From JAJXXT01 sp963764465 (GTDB lineage Bacteria > Pseudomonadota > Alphaproteobacteria > Acetobacterales > Acetobacteraceae), in NCBI GenBank assembly GCA_963764465.1, contig CAVXSO010000006.1:682001-746000 (forward strand): a DNA stretch of 64,000 bases, written 5' to 3'. Below, piece after piece: positions 10,321 through 18,892 of this stretch (the stretch's first letter is position 1; each line of letters begins with the position of its first letter). The notes beneath the pieces were generated by a model, which saw only the letters and a program-made list of their open reading frames with translations, did no database searches and was not told the DNA's origin. Made by a program: the position numbers and the translations under genes.

Positions 10321-11366
10321 CGCTCGCGGAAGGAATCCTCTCCGGCGACCGCCCCGGCCATCCCGCCGCGACGTCTCTCGTCATCCTCCTCGCCGCCGGC
10401 CTGCTGCTGGCCCCCATCGTCTTCCCCGGCACCGCGACGCTGGACACGGGCGGGCGCATCGCCGTCCTCGCGCTGCTCGCCGCCAGCTACGACCTCCTGC
10501 TCGGCTATGCCGGCATCGTTTCCTTTGCCCACACCGTCTTCTTCGCCATCGGCGCCTACGGTGTCGCCATCCCGCTCTCGCGCCACCTGGCACCCTGGCC
10601 CTCGCTCATCGGCGGCGCCATCGGTGCCGCCATCCTCGCTGCCCTCCTCGCCGCCGTCATCGCCCTCGTCTCGCTGCGCGTGCGCCGCATCTTCTTCGCC
10701 ATGATCACGCTCGCCGTCGCCGGCTTCGCCCAGCTCCTCGCCAGCCAGCTCCGCTTCCTCACCGGCGGCGAGGACGGCCTCACCTTCTCCGTCCCCCACC
10801 TCCTGAGCCCCGCCTTCCGCCCCTTCCCCGGCACACCGTTCACCGGCCGCCTCTTCGCCTACGAGGCGGCCGTCCTCGTCGCCGCCCTGCTCTTCCTGCT
10901 GCTGCTGCGCGTGGTGAACGCCCCCTTCGGCAGCGTCCTGATGGCGATCCGCGAGAACGAGGACCGCGCCGAGGCAATCGGCTACCAGGTCGTCCTCTAC
11001 CGCAGCATCGCGAGCGCGCTGGCAGCCGGCATCGCCGCCATCGCCGGCGCCCTGTTCGCGTTGCTCACCCGCTACACCGGCCCGGATTCGACGCTGCCCT
11101 TCTCGCTGATGACGGATTTGCTGCTCATGGTCGTCATTGGCGGCATGGGCACGCTCTACGGCCCGCTGCTCGGCGCCGCCGTCATCGTCATCGCCCAGGA
11201 CCGGCTGGAGCCCGCGCTCACCACCCTCCAGCACGCGACAGCCAGCCTGCCGCTCCTGCCGGCACTCCTCGCGCCCCAGCGCTGGCTCCTCTGGATGGGC
11301 CTGCTCTTCGTCCTCATCGTCCGCTTCCTCCCCGCAGGCATCGTCGGCACACTCAGGAAGCGCTAG
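10317..11366 (+). CDS. livM: ABC importer permease, LivM type
   Basis: A 349-residue second permease of the same importer, with about nine to ten membrane segments. SFAHTVFFAIGAYGVAIPL (about residues 68-86) is the LivM counterpart of the LivH motif. RENEDRAEAIGYQVVLYR is the coupling loop. Its final ~70 residues are longer and more hydrophobic than usual (LLPALLAPQRWLLWMGLLFVLIVRFLPAGIVG) but end in the family-like FLPAGIVG. It is the last gene of the operon, convergent with the hydrolase, 55 bp apart, with no obvious terminator hairpin between them. Confidence 0.92.
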   Translation: MTLAEGILSGDRPGHPAATSLVILLAAGLLLAPIVFPGTATLDTGGRIAVLALLAASYDLLLGYAGIVSFAHTVFFAIGAYGVAIPLSRHLAPWPSLIGGAIGAAILAALLAAVIALVSLRVRRIFFAMITLAVAGFAQLLASQLRFLTGGEDGLTFSVPHLLSPAFRPFPGTPFTGRLFAYEAAVLVAALLFLLLLRVVNAPFGSVLMAIRENEDRAEAIGYQVVLYRSIASALAAGIAAIAGALFALLTRYTGPDSTLPFSLMTDLLLMVVIGGMGTLYGPLLGAAVIVIAQDRLEPALTTLQHATASLPLLPALLAPQRWLLWMGLLFVLIVRFLPAGIVGTLRKR

Positions 11367-11421
11367 CTCTCCGCCCCGCAACGCCCGCAGCGCGGAACCG
11401 CCGTTTCCAGCTTCCCGTCCT

Positions 11422-12714
11422 TCAAAGCGGCATGCGCAACTCAAGCCACGGGAGAAGCCGGCTCATCTGCTCGCGCACCGGCGCCACCGGGTCCTCGCCA
11501 TCCTCCGGCTCGAAATAGTGCAGCCGGTCGGGGAACTCCATGAAGGTCCTGTCGCTGCTCCCAACCGTCTCGAGGATCGTCCGCGCGTGCGCCTGCGGAT
11601 AGCAATCGAGGTCTCGCCCGGCCTGCACCACGACCACCGGCTCCGTGATCGAGGCCGCCGTCTTCACCAGGTTCGCATTCGAGCTCAGGCCCGACCAGGT
11701 CGACAGCCACGCATCCGGCGTCTGCACCCGGCCGAACCCCTGCAGCTGGAAGTTCATCAGGTCCGGCCGCTCGCTCAGCAGGCATCCATAGCCCCGGTTG
11801 GAGGGATCGAGCCTGCGGTCAACGTAGTTCGGGTTCGCCATGGTCCGGTAGACGACCATGACGGGCTGGAACGCCGCGCGCTGCAGGATGCGCCGCTGCT
11901 GCGCCTGGGGCAGTCTCGCGAAGCCAGGGTCGTTGCGCGCCGCGTCGGCATCTTCCTCGGCCGCGAGCAGGGCACGCGCCCGGGCATCGATGCGCGCCAC
12001 CCGGGCAAGCTGGGCTGCCCGATAGCGCGCCACGAACCCGGGATCGTATTCCGTCCAGTCGGGAGCAGGCCGGAACCCGTTGGCCGGGTCATACATGTCC
12101 ACCGCGGGATCGGTCAGCAGCGGATCGTCTTCATCGGCCACCGAAGGATCGATGACATTGTTCATGATCAATCCCTGCCCGGTATGCGCGGCCGTGATCA
12201 TCATCGCATCGAACACCGGCATCACGGCGTCATTCAGCGCCACCGGCCGCCCCGCCGGCGTCACCTTCAGGCGTTGACCGGGCGCCGCCTTGGCCTGCTG
12301 CTGATAGAAACCACCGAGCGACCCTCCCCCGGAATTCCCCAGCCACACCAGGCGCTCGATGCCGCGCTCCTCCTTCAGCCAGCGCGCATACGCGGCAACA
12401 TCGAGCAGCATCTGCTCATGGACACAGGTGCTGTCGTTGTTCACCGAGCGCGTGTTGGCGCCCATGCAGGCATAGCCGGCGCGCAGCAGCTCCGGAAACG
12501 CATAGTGCTGGCTGAAGTCGACACGCGGGTGCGCGGCAACCACCGCCACCTTCGGCCGCGGGTTGCGCTTCGGCACCCAGTAGAGTCCGCGCACCTGCGC
12601 ACCGTCATGGGCGTTCAGCGTCGCAACCTCGACGGTGGCGAAATCATCGACCGGTTCGCGAAACCGGATCCAGGTTCCGCGCCAGTACGTCTTCGACATC
12701 AGCCGCAGGGCCAT
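11422..12714 (-). CDS. Alpha/beta hydrolase, unknown substrate
   Basis: A 430-residue cytoplasmic alpha/beta-hydrolase. The nucleophile elbow is GNSGGG with Ser128. A likely acid is the Asp of AGRDLDCYP (about 380) and the His is in RLHYFEPE (about 410). An insertion of about 150 residues between the nucleophile and the acid forms a large lid. No signal peptide is visible (MALRLMSKTYWRG). It follows an ABC importer of the nitrate/sulfonate type by 34 bp on the same strand, so it probably processes the imported compound, for example an ester or amide; this is inference from position. I do not recognise a named enzyme. Confidence 0.8.
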   Translation of the reverse strand: MALRLMSKTYWRGTWIRFREPVDDFATVEVATLNAHDGAQVRGLYWVPKRNPRPKVAVVAAHPRVDFSQHYAFPELLRAGYACMGANTRSVNNDSTCVHEQMLLDVAAYARWLKEERGIERLVWLGNSGGGSLGGFYQQQAKAAPGQRLKVTPAGRPVALNDAVMPVFDAMMITAAHTGQGLIMNNVIDPSVADEDDPLLTDPAVDMYDPANGFRPAPDWTEYDPGFVARYRAAQLARVARIDARARALLAAEEDADAARNDPGFARLPQAQQRRILQRAAFQPVMVVYRTMANPNYVDRRLDPSNRGYGCLLSERPDLMNFQLQGFGRVQTPDAWLSTWSGLSSNANLVKTAASITEPVVVVQAGRDLDCYPQAHARTILETVGSSDRTFMEFPDRLHYFEPEDGEDPVAPVREQMSRLLPWLELRMPL

Positions 12715-12748
12715 GATCGCGTTCCTCCCGGGTGGTGGCCGTTTCGCA

Positions 12749-13507
12749 TCAGCGCACGGCGTAGCGTCGCGCCAGCGGATCGATCACCAGCTTCTCGCCG
12801 ATGATGAAAATCAGGACGATGGCCAGGCACGTGGCGAGCACGACCGATGTCTGCCCCGTGTACTGGGCCCGCACCATCAGGTAGCCGAGGCCGCTCTCCG
12901 CACCGAACAACTCCGCCACCAGCGCCAGCTTCCAGCCAATGCCATAGGAAATGCGCGCGGCCGCCAGCAGATAGGGCGTGAGCAGCGGCAGGTACAGCCG
13001 CAGAACCAGGCGCAGCCGGTTGCGCGTGAAGCTCCGCCCCATCTCGATCACCTCGGCATCGATCTCGTCGAGCCCGGCGGCGATGTTGATGAGGCAGAAC
13101 GGAATCAGGATGATGACCTCGACGAAGATCACCGCGGCGTTGGAGACATCGAGCCAGGCGACGGCAAGAATGGCCCAGCCAACCGATGGAAACGAGTTCA
13201 GGAACGGCTGGATCCGGCGCATCACCACCCATTGCAGGCTGGGAACGGCGCGCGCGAGCAGCGCCAGCAGCCCGCCGATGATCATCGCCGCCACGACCGA
13301 GGCCACGACCCGCGCCAGGCTGATCAGCGTATCGCCGAGAAATGCCGGGTCGACGAACAGGCGGACAAGCAGTTCGAACACCGCGCCCGGTCCGGGCAGG
13401 ACAAAGCTGGGCATGTGCCGCGCCATGGCCCACCACCCCGCGATCGCGAGGAGGATGCTGCCCTCCGCGAGGAGGTGCGCGATGATCCGCGCCCTAAGCG
13501 TCGGCAT
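12749..13507 (-). CDS. ABC importer permease (SsuC/TauC family), second copy
   Basis: A 252-residue inner-membrane permease of the nitrate/sulfonate/taurine class with about six membrane helices. The coupling loop reads EMGRSFTRNRLRLVLRLYLPLLTPYLLAAARISYGIGWKLALVAELFGAESGLGYLM, which is the family hallmark. It overlaps the preceding permease by 14 bases in a different frame. The two permeases are similar to each other, so the transporter is probably a heterodimer rather than the usual homodimer. It is followed by the alpha/beta hydrolase. Confidence 0.9.
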   Translation of the reverse strand: MPTLRARIIAHLLAEGSILLAIAGWWAMARHMPSFVLPGPGAVFELLVRLFVDPAFLGDTLISLARVVASVVAAMIIGGLLALLARAVPSLQWVVMRRIQPFLNSFPSVGWAILAVAWLDVSNAAVIFVEVIILIPFCLINIAAGLDEIDAEVIEMGRSFTRNRLRLVLRLYLPLLTPYLLAAARISYGIGWKLALVAELFGAESGLGYLMVRAQYTGQTSVVLATCLAIVLIFIIGEKLVIDPLARRYAVR

Positions 13508-14276
13508 GGTGGCGGCTCACGCGCGCCTGCAAGGGTGCCAGGACGCAGCGGTCGGTCACGAACACCATGACGATGATCAGGGCTATGACGGCGAAGATCG
13601 TTGCGCTGTCGAATTCCTGCCGCGCGACATTGATCAGGAACCCAAGGCCCCGGTCGGAGCCATAAAGCTCCGCGATGAGGCACGCCTTCCAGCCGACGCC
13701 AAAGGCGATGCGCAGGGCCGCGAAGATGAACGGGTAGAGAGAGGGCAGGACCAGCAGCCGGAACCGGCGCATGCCGGAGCGGGTGAAGCTCTCCCCCATC
13801 TCCAGCAATTCGCGATCAAGCGCCTCCAATCCCGCGCGCAGGTTGACGAAGACGAACGGAACCAGTGTCGAGGTGAGCGCGAACAGCACCGCGGTGTCGC
13901 TCGGACCGAACCACAGCACCGCCAGCACCGCCCAGCCGATGCCCGAGAACGAGTTGAGGAACGGATACCAGCGATGCTGGATCATCAACCGCGTGATCGG
14001 AACATAGTGACTCGCCAGCGCCATGGCGCCGCCCACGACGAAGGCGATGCCGACACTGCCAAGCACATGCCAAAACGAGGCGGCCAGATGCAGCGCATCG
14101 TTGCGGTCGGTAAAGAACCGCCCGATCCTCAGCATCACGGCCCAGGGACCCGCCACCAGGTACGGCGGCAGCAGCATTCCGGCGACGGCCCAGACCGCGA
14201 CCATCGCCACCGTGAAGCCCTGCGCCCAGAAACGCCGCCTGCGGTCGAGGCCGGCAACGGCCTCCACGACGCTCAC
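13494..14276 (-). CDS. ABC importer permease (SsuC/TauC family), first copy
   Basis: A 260-residue permease with about six helices. Its coupling loop (MGESFTRSGMRRFRLLVLPSLYPFIFAALRIAFGVGWKACLIAELYGSDRGLGFLI) parallels that of the next gene, pointing to an ancient duplication. The start is GTG at 14276, five bases after the binding-protein stop; no ATG near it preserves the N-terminal basic segment. Its two-permease arrangement differs from the single permease of E. coli SsuC and TauC. Confidence 0.9.
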   Translation of the reverse strand: MSVVEAVAGLDRRRRFWAQGFTVAMVAVWAVAGMLLPPYLVAGPWAVMLRIGRFFTDRNDALHLAASFWHVLGSVGIAFVVGGAMALASHYVPITRLMIQHRWYPFLNSFSGIGWAVLAVLWFGPSDTAVLFALTSTLVPFVFVNLRAGLEALDRELLEMGESFTRSGMRRFRLLVLPSLYPFIFAALRIAFGVGWKACLIAELYGSDRGLGFLINVARQEFDSATIFAVIALIIVMVFVTDRCVLAPLQARVSRHHADA

Positions 14277-14280
14277 GCCG

Positions 14281-15255
14281 TCAGTTCGCGCGCAGCGCCC
14301 CGCTCCACACCACGCTGGCCGCGGCCGGCGGGTCCTTGGTCAGCAGGCCGAGCTGCCGCGAAAACGCCCACAGCCTGTCGAGCGCCTTGACATCGTCCGA
14401 CGACACCGCCACCGGAAAATCGGAATATTCCTTCATCCACGTATCGAAAAATCCGACCTGCACGTGCTCCTGCTTGGCGACCGCGCTGAAGACCTCGTCG
14501 TGGTGGTCCAGGGCATATTGCCGGCTCGCCAGCAGCATCTGCAGCGCGGCGCGGTACGCCTGCGGGTGCGCCGCGAGCCGCTCCGGATAGGCCGCCAGCA
14601 CCGCCGACACCGGCTTGATATCGCCGAAGGCGTGATAGTTGATCATCTGCGTGCTGACGACCGAGCGGAACTCGCTCGAATGCGTCATGAGATACGCCGT
14701 CGAGAGGGCGACCGTGCCGGAATCCACCTTCCCGGTGAGCAGGGCGCCGGGAATTCCCGCGGACGGCATCTGCACGAACTGCATGTCCGGGTTCGCGCCC
14801 ATGTCGAAGCCGAGCGCCTTCCACAGCGCTATCCGGATCAAGGTGAACCCGGTCGATCCGATCGACGTCGTCGCGATCGTCTTGCCCTTGAGATCCTGCG
14901 GTGTCCTGATCGGGCTGTCAGCCTTCACGAACACATCCTGGCCGTGCCCGGTCTGCGCGCGCAGCGCCGTGCCAATGACGCGAATGTCGAGCCCCTGCTG
15001 AATGCTGCGCGGCACAGCCGTCGCCGCGGTCTCGACGATATCGAAACGTTTGGCGCCCGACCCCTGGATCAGCGTGTTGATGTCGAGCGCCTTGAGCTCG
15101 AGGTCGACCTTGTCGGAGGTTATCTTGCCGGTCCGGATGCCGTACATCATCAACTCGTGCGAAGGATCGATCAGATACGCGAACACGATCTTTTCCTTCG
15201 CGAGCGCCGGCGTCGCGAACATGACAAGCGCGGCAATGACGGCCAGCCTCTTCAT
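14281..15255 (-). CDS. Periplasmic binding protein, SsuA/NMT1-like family
   Basis: A 324-residue type II binding protein. The N-terminus MKRLAVIAALVMFATPALAKEK is a textbook Sec signal peptide with cleavage after ALA. The mature chain starts with strand KIVFAYLIDPSHELMMYGIRTGKI, and IVETAATAVPRSIQQGLDIRVIG is the ligand-cleft region typical of the nitrate/sulfonate/taurine group. The ATG at 15255 overlaps the ATPase stop (ATGA). In this family the ligand may be a sulfonate, pyrimidine precursor, riboflavin-like molecule or phthalate-like compound; the sequence alone does not say which. Confidence 0.88.
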   Translation of the reverse strand: MKRLAVIAALVMFATPALAKEKIVFAYLIDPSHELMMYGIRTGKITSDKVDLELKALDINTLIQGSGAKRFDIVETAATAVPRSIQQGLDIRVIGTALRAQTGHGQDVFVKADSPIRTPQDLKGKTIATTSIGSTGFTLIRIALWKALGFDMGANPDMQFVQMPSAGIPGALLTGKVDSGTVALSTAYLMTHSSEFRSVVSTQMINYHAFGDIKPVSAVLAAYPERLAAHPQAYRAALQMLLASRQYALDHHDEVFSAVAKQEHVQVGFFDTWMKEYSDFPVAVSSDDVKALDRLWAFSRQLGLLTKDPPAAASVVWSGALRAN

Positions 15256-16025
15256 GGTGTGTCTCCCGATCTGACTTCGAGTTGATGAAAGCGCGACAGC
15301 AGGTCATCCCGCTGCGCCTGGAGCGCGGCATCGGCGCGCAGGTCGCGCGGCCGAACGGTGGGCAGCGCCATCTCGAACACCACCGATGTCGGCTTGTTGG
15401 AAAACAGGATCACGCGGTCGGCCAGCGTCATGGCCTCGTCGACATCGTGCGTGACAAAAAGGATCGTCTTGCGCGTGCGCTGCCAGATGTCGATCAGCTC
15501 GGCACGAAGGCGCAGCCGCGTATTCGGGTCCAGCGCCGAGAACGGCTCGTCCATCAGCACGATATCGGGATCAACGCCCAGTGCCCGCGCGATCGCGACC
15601 CGCTGCCGCTCGCCGCCGGAAAGCATGCTCGGATACTTGTTGACGTCCTGTCCCAGGCCAACGAGGTCCAGCAGCGCCCGCGCCTTGTCGCGCTGCTCCC
15701 GGCCGATCCGCCCGTTGCGCAACTGCATGCCGAGCAGGACATTGTCGAGCGCCGTGCGCCACGGCACCAGGCGCGGCGACTGAAAGACGAAGGCCATCCG
15801 TGGCCAGGCCTGCGCCGGAGCAACCCCATCGACGCTGATGCTGCCGCTATCCTGCCGCATCAGGCCGCCAAGCAGTCGAAGCGATGTCGATTTACCGCAG
15901 CCAGAGGGCCCAAGCAGGCATACGAACTCCGACTCAGCGACGCTGAAGCCGAGATCGCGATAGACAGGCACGCCGCCGAACGAGGTCGCAACATGCTCGA
16001 ACCGGATCAGCGCGCTGCCGGACAT
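15252..16025 (-). CDS. ABC importer ATPase, SsuB/TauB family
   Basis: A 257-residue ATPase, first gene of a five-gene minus-strand operon (ATPase, binding protein, two permeases, hydrolase). Walker A GPSGCGKST is near residue 36, the signature LSGGERQRVAIARAL follows, Walker B is VLMDEPFSALD and the switch is FVTHDVDEAM, as in SsuB and TauB. A G-rich ribosome site (GGGGGGAGG) touches the ATG at 16025. The leader immediately upstream is unusually AT-rich (TTATTTTTAATAAAA), the likely promoter area of the operon. Confidence 0.92.
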   Translation of the reverse strand: MSGSALIRFEHVATSFGGVPVYRDLGFSVAESEFVCLLGPSGCGKSTSLRLLGGLMRQDSGSISVDGVAPAQAWPRMAFVFQSPRLVPWRTALDNVLLGMQLRNGRIGREQRDKARALLDLVGLGQDVNKYPSMLSGGERQRVAIARALGVDPDIVLMDEPFSALDPNTRLRLRAELIDIWQRTRKTILFVTHDVDEAMTLADRVILFSNKPTSVVFEMALPTVRPRDLRADAALQAQRDDLLSRFHQLEVRSGDTP

Positions 16026-16213
16026 CCTCCCCCCTTTTATTAAAAATAAGTCAAATCACGTGTTGCCTGATCGCGCAAGCGTGAAAGCGCCTGGTTCGAG
16101 CCAGCGGTTCAATCAGCCACGAGCAGAGGCCCGGCAATTCCCGGGCCCTCGCCGCCGCAAAGACCAATGCCACATGGAAAAGCCTCTGGCGCGAACATCG
16201 GTTGGCCCGACCC

Positions 16214-16290
16214 GCCCCATTCAGCCCGGCCCCATTCAGCCCGGGCCCATTCAGCCCGGCCCCGATTCAGCCCGGCCCCGATTCAGCCCG
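16214..16290. repeat. Tandem repeat, five copies of a 15/16-bp unit containing ATTCAGCCCG
   Basis: Between the importer ATPase and yajC there are about 390 bases with no credible gene. The core ATTCAGCCCG occurs five times, starting at 16219, 16234, 16249, 16265 and 16281, with spacings of 15, 15, 16 and 16. The change of period means the array does not keep one reading frame, arguing against coding. The rest of the gap (16026-16213 and 16291-16413) shows an AT-rich leader at 16035-16055 and otherwise nothing I can name. Confidence 0.9.
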
Positions 16291-16413
16291 GGCCCGCTCG
16301 GAAGCGTGGACCCGGCGCCTGCATCACCGCGCGGCGCAGCGCGAGCAAACCGCCATGCGGCTCGGCCCCCATGCCGCCATCAGCGGCACGTCCGCGCCGC
16401 TCGTCATCGGACC

Positions 16414-16767
16414 CTAGCCGTCCTTCTTCGCCGCGTCCTTCCCCTTCGCGGAGGATGTGATGCTCGTGATCCCGTCACGCAGCACCTCGATCTTCACCCC
16501 CGGCGCGATCTCCACCTCGGCGGTCGTGTCGCCCACCTTCGCCACCTGCCCGATGATGCCGCCCACCACCACGCGGTCACCCCGCTTCATCGCGGAGATC
16601 GAGGCCTTGAGCTGCTTTTGCTGCTGCTGCTGCGGGCGGATCAGCAGAAAATAGAAGACCGCGAAAATCAGCACCAGCGGCAGCATGGAAAGCATGCCGG
16701 AGCTGGAACCGAACAGCCCGCCGAGCGGGCCGGCGGCGGTTTGGGCATAGGCCGTCGAAATCAGCAT
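16414..16767 (-). CDS. yajC: Preprotein translocase auxiliary subunit YajC
   Basis: A 117-residue inner-membrane protein of the SecDF-YajC complex, which assists Sec-dependent export and membrane insertion. It has one membrane helix (about residues 28-43, LPLVLIFAVFYFLLI) followed by RPQQQQQKQLKASISAMKRGDRVVVGGIIGQV, the YajC hallmark. The Ala-rich N-terminus and short charged tail are usual. In many alphaproteobacteria yajC heads a yajC-secD-secF operon; here no secD follows, because the next minus-strand gene is an importer ATPase about 390 bp away. It faces the DUF815 ATPase divergently, 92 bp apart. Confidence 0.96.
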   Translation of the reverse strand: MLISTAYAQTAAGPLGGLFGSSSGMLSMLPLVLIFAVFYFLLIRPQQQQQKQLKASISAMKRGDRVVVGGIIGQVAKVGDTTAEVEIAPGVKIEVLRDGITSITSSAKGKDAAKKDG

Positions 16768-16859
16768 GTCGTGTGTCCGGGTTGCCTGGATTGCGGCCGG
16801 ACCATAGTTTCCGCCCCCTTCCCGTCAAGCCAGGCTTCGTTCGAGGTTCATCGCGGCCC

Positions 16860-17693
16860 ATGGAAACCACGCTGCTCACCCGCATCGCCGAGGCGCTCGA
16901 GCGCCTGGCGCCGCCACCGCCCCCCACCCCGGACCTCGCCGCCGCCGACGGCTTCGTCTGGCAGCCCGCCACCGGCCGCCTCGCCGCAGTCCCGGAAATC
17001 GCCCGCATTCCCCTCTCGCTCCTCAAGGGCATCGAGCGGCAGAAGGACATCCTGCTTGCCAACACGCGCCAGTTCGCCGCCGGCCGCCCGGCCAACAACG
17101 CCATGCTCTGGGGTGCCCGCGGCAGCGGCAAGTCGAGCCTGGTCAAGGCCATCCACGCCGAAATCAACGCCGGGCACCCCGGCTCCCTCGCGCTGATCGA
17201 GATCCACCGCGAGGACATCGCCACCCTGCCGCGCCTGCTGGAGGCGATCCGCAACGCCTCCCGACGCTGCCTCGTCTTCTGCGACGACCTCTCCTTCGAG
17301 CGCGAGGACGCGGACTACAAGGCGCTCAAATCCGTCCTCGACGGCGGCATCGAGGGCCGCCCCGCCAACGTCCTGTTCTACGCCACCTCCAACCGCCGCC
17401 ACCTCATGCCGCGCGACATGATCGAGAACGAGCGCTCCACCGCCATCAGCCCCTCCGAGGCCACGGAGGAAAAAGTCTCCCTCTCGGACCGCTTCGGCAT
17501 CTGGCTCGGCTTCCACAACGTGGACCAGGACAATTTCTTCGCCATGCTCGACGCCTACGCCGATCATTTCGGCCTCAAAATCTCCCGCGAGGATCTGCAC
17601 GCCGAGGCCGTCGCCTGGTCCGTCACCCGCGGCTCGCGCTCCGGGCGCGTCGCCTGGCAGTTCATCCAGGATCTGGCTGGCCGCCTGGCCTGA
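16860..17693 (+). CDS. DUF815 family AAA+-type ATPase
   Basis: A 277-residue predicted ATPase (DUF815). Walker A is GARGSGKSS (residues 85-93), and Walker B is the hydrophobic-acidic run CLVFCDDLSFE (about 138-148). Sensor-like ATSNRRHLMPRDM follows, with the family-typical acidic stretch ENERSTAISPSEATEEKVSLSDRFG. The start at 16860 gives the family N-terminus; an open 29-codon extension runs into the yajC promoter and lacks conservation cues. The family is widespread next to yajC in alphaproteobacteria but has no established role that I know. The 3' end overlaps the convergent downstream gene by 32 bp. Confidence 0.88.
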   Translation: METTLLTRIAEALERLAPPPPPTPDLAAADGFVWQPATGRLAAVPEIARIPLSLLKGIERQKDILLANTRQFAAGRPANNAMLWGARGSGKSSLVKAIHAEINAGHPGSLALIEIHREDIATLPRLLEAIRNASRRCLVFCDDLSFEREDADYKALKSVLDGGIEGRPANVLFYATSNRRHLMPRDMIENERSTAISPSEATEEKVSLSDRFGIWLGFHNVDQDNFFAMLDAYADHFGLKISREDLHAEAVAWSVTRGSRSGRVAWQFIQDLAGRLA

Positions 17694-18405
17694 CCGCACC
17701 GGGATTCCCGGCACCCGGCGACCCGGCATCCGGTCCCCCGCCGCCAGGCGCCGCCCCTTCCGGCCCCGCGAGCGGCGCCTCGAGCCTGCGTACCTGCATC
17801 GAGTGGAAGGTCCACACGTCGGTCTCGTCCACCTCGGATTCCGCGTAGTACCCGAAGGCGGTCCCGCCCGGCGGCGGCACGCCCGCGAAATCCGTGACCT
17901 TCGTGCCGTTGACCCAGGCCTCGCCGAGCTTGCCGTCGAGCCGCACCTCGACCTCGTTCTCCACGCCCGGCCCGGTCCTGATCGCGTCGGACATGCCGCT
18001 GTCCACCGGCACCCAGTCGCGCCCCAGGTGCCGCGCCAGGATCCACCCGCCATCCGGCCGGATCATGAAGACGGAGGCCAGGTCCCTGTCACGGGTCCAG
18101 AACAGCAGCCCCGCGCCCATGTCGCCGGCCGCGTGGAATTTGTCGATCGACAGCATCACGCACGCATCCGCCCGCGTGTACGGCATCCCCGCGTACCAGA
18201 CGTACCAGTTGGCATTCTGCGCCGGCTCGACCTGCAGCGTCGTGCCGACGAAGCGCACATGGTTGCCCGTCACGTCCCAGTACGGCTCGGGATGCGTGAA
18301 GTCGTCGGAAAACAGCACCGCGCCCTTGCCGCAAGCCACGCCCCGGACCGGCAGCGCCGCCACCGCGACCGCGACCGCCAAGGCCCCCAGTCCGCGCCGC
18401 ATCAT
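17662..18405 (-). CDS. Secreted protein with a concanavalin-like (DUF1080-type) fold, function unknown
   Basis: A 247-residue protein with a signal peptide (basic MMRRG start, hydrophobic ALAVAVAVAALPVRGVA, cleavage probably just before CGKG). The body contains short beta strands and aromatic positions: FSDDFTHPEPYWDVTGNHVRFVGTTLQV, NWYVWYAGMPYTRADACVMLSIDKF, GAGLLFWTRDRDLASVFMI, GPGVENEVEVRLDGKLGEAWVNG. This pattern suits a jelly-roll carbohydrate-binding or DUF1080-like domain, but that is pattern recognition. The last ~35 residues are a low-complexity Gly/Pro/Ala tail. If the Cys after the signal were lipid-modified it would be a lipoprotein; the preceding residues (GVAC) allow but do not prove that. 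ATG at 18405, with a second ATG at 18402. Confidence 0.6.
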   Translation of the reverse strand: MMRRGLGALAVAVAVAALPVRGVACGKGAVLFSDDFTHPEPYWDVTGNHVRFVGTTLQVEPAQNANWYVWYAGMPYTRADACVMLSIDKFHAAGDMGAGLLFWTRDRDLASVFMIRPDGGWILARHLGRDWVPVDSGMSDAIRTGPGVENEVEVRLDGKLGEAWVNGTKVTDFAGVPPPGGTAFGYYAESEVDETDVWTFHSMQVRRLEAPLAGPEGAAPGGGGPDAGSPGAGNPGAVRPGGQPDPG

Positions 18406-18667
18406 CCCCTCGCCCCAAATCCCACCCCGAATCGCGGCACCGATCCTGCCCGCCGGCCCACGCCGGAACAAGCCACGCGCGCCCGCCTGCCGCCTCGCCC
18501 CGCCGGCCGCGGCCGCTCCGCCATCGCGCGGCTGCCCGTGGCAGCGCACCACCCCGCTGCCGCTGAACCAGCCCTCCGCGGCCTCGCCGTCGATCCGCAC
18601 CTCGGCCCGGCGCCGGCACGGCCAGCAACGCCATCGCAACCGCCATCGAACCAGGCAGGCGCTTCAC
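18406..18667 (-). pseudogene. Probable remnant of a secreted trypsin-like peptidase, frameshifted and truncated
   Basis: Minus-strand translation from a GTG at 18667 gives MKRLPGSMAVAMALLAVPAP, a convincing signal peptide, and then runs into Arg-rich nonsense. If one base is removed from the CCC at 18606-18608 the frame continues as AEVRIDGEAAEGWFSGSGVVRC, which resembles the start of secreted trypsin-like peptidases (SGSGVV near the N-terminus). After about 40 residues the similarity fades and the frame enters the next gene. No catalytic His, Asp or Ser can be placed. The ~490-base stretch 18406-18892 holds nothing else I can support apart from the ribosome site of the next operon. Confidence 0.35.
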
Positions 18668-18892
18668 GGCTTCCGCTCGCAGGACGGCAAGGCCAGCCTG
18701 CATGGTAAGGCCAGCCCGTTCGACATCCGTGAACCCGGCAAGCATTGCCGCTGCAACGATCGCATGGCATCGCGGCTCTGACCCGCCGCGCCGAAAGCGG
18801 CGCGCGCAACCCATGCGAGGCTTGGCGCGGGCCCCGGCGCATGCCAGAATTCCCGCCATATCCGGCACAAGCCGGGACCGGGGAGGAACCCA

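Noticed and set aside
16214..16290. CRISPR-like array
   Set aside because: The repeats are short, adjacent and lack spacers of regular length; no cas genes are present.
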